DNA of 36,226 nt from positions 1 through 36,226 of the forward strand of contig NZ_JAPDDP010000077.1 of NCBI RefSeq assembly GCF_027587195.1. The letters run 5' to 3'. Made by a program: the position numbers and the translations under genes. The notes under the pieces are model-generated. The model did no database searches and was not told where the DNA came from. It saw only the letters and a program-made list of their open reading frames with translations. This DNA is from Solirubrobacter phytolaccae (GTDB lineage Bacteria; Actinomycetota; Thermoleophilia; Solirubrobacterales; Solirubrobacteraceae). Below, piece by piece: positions 35,980-36,226 of this stretch (positions are counted from its first letter, which is position 1; every line of letters starts with the position of its first letter).

Positions 35980-36226
35980 CTAGCCGACCGGAACGGCGGC
36001 GCCCGTCTCCTCAGCGGGCGCAACCGCGTCGGCGGGAGCGGCAGGCTCGGGCGCAGGCGCGGCCTCTTCGACCGGGGCGGGAGCCTCGGCGACGGGCGCG
36101 GGCGCGGTCTCGGCCGGGCTCGCGGCGGCGGGCGTCTCGGCGGCGGGCGCCGGCGCGGTCTCGGCCGGAGCCGTGGCGGCCGGGGCCGCCTCCTCGGGGC
36201 TGGCCGTCGGCGCGGCGGCAAGTCGG
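35980..36226 (-). CDS. C-terminal Ala/Pro/Glu-rich tail of a gene cut by the window edge
   Basis: 81 residues before a TAG stop at 35982-35980; the N-terminal part lies beyond the window. The visible part is low complexity, with repeats of the kind AETAPAPAAE, ASPAETAPAPVAEAP and ending ETGAAVPVG. It is acidic and disordered, as found at the ends of some actinobacterial ribosomal and cell-envelope proteins. The identity of the protein cannot be told. The frame was chosen because it gives this composition and a stop just before the hairpin; other minus-strand frames give only Arg/Pro-rich shadow sequence. Confidence 0.6.
   Translation of the reverse strand, partial: RLAAAPTASPEEAAPAATAPAETAPAPAAETPAAASPAETAPAPVAEAPAPVEEAAPAPEPAAPADAVAPAEETGAAVPVG

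Overview
The window is very GC-rich, with G or C at most third codon positions, no insertion sequence, no tRNA or rRNA and no CRISPR array. Gene content (GlgE-pathway enzymes, TreY/TreZ, XRE/MmyB-type regulator, immune-inhibitor-A-like M6 proteases, many GTG/TTG starts) points to an actinobacterium. The style of the secreted proteins and the gene mix would fit Thermoleophilia (Solirubrobacter/Conexibacter-like), but that placement is inference. Genes are tightly packed: the longest stretches without a gene are 4623-4843 (two hairpins between convergent genes) and 25798-25963 (the leader of a protease gene).

Left part (1-4622): a divergent pair made of a secreted subtilase (cut by the window edge) and a secreted glycine-betaine-type solute-binding protein whose two sequence halves are in swapped order, coupled to a YjbR-like gene; then a metallophosphoesterase divergent from a small secreted protein, and a PP2C phosphatase behind a clear promoter.

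Central part (4844-25064): an alpha-glucan/trehalose locus. malQ is divergent from glgE-treS-mak-glgB, which together form the GlgE route (trehalose to maltose to maltose-1-phosphate to alpha-1,4-glucan, then branching). After a membrane GGDEF protein and a convergent FN3-repeat secreted protein comes a second overlapping set, nucleoside hydrolase-treZ-glgX-treY, which debranches glucan and turns its reducing end back into trehalose. A LivK-like binding protein, an unknown protein and a GT4 glucan-synthase-like glycosyltransferase follow. Together these genes could run a complete glucan-trehalose cycle. glgC, glgP and otsAB are not in the window.

Right part (25028-36226): a hexapeptide-repeat protein, a STAS anti-sigma-antagonist-like protein, two tandem secreted M6 metalloproteases with a duplicated leader hairpin, a single-cysteine DsbA-fold protein, a DExH helicase coupled to a PPOX-like flavoprotein, an SDR divergent from its likely MmyB-type regulator, and the Ala/Pro/Glu-rich tail of a gene cut by the window edge.

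Several genes lack a Shine-Dalgarno sequence but have a TANNNT box 6-8 nt before the start codon, which suggests leaderless transcripts. Convergent genes are often separated only by strong perfect hairpins, or their 3' ends overlap.
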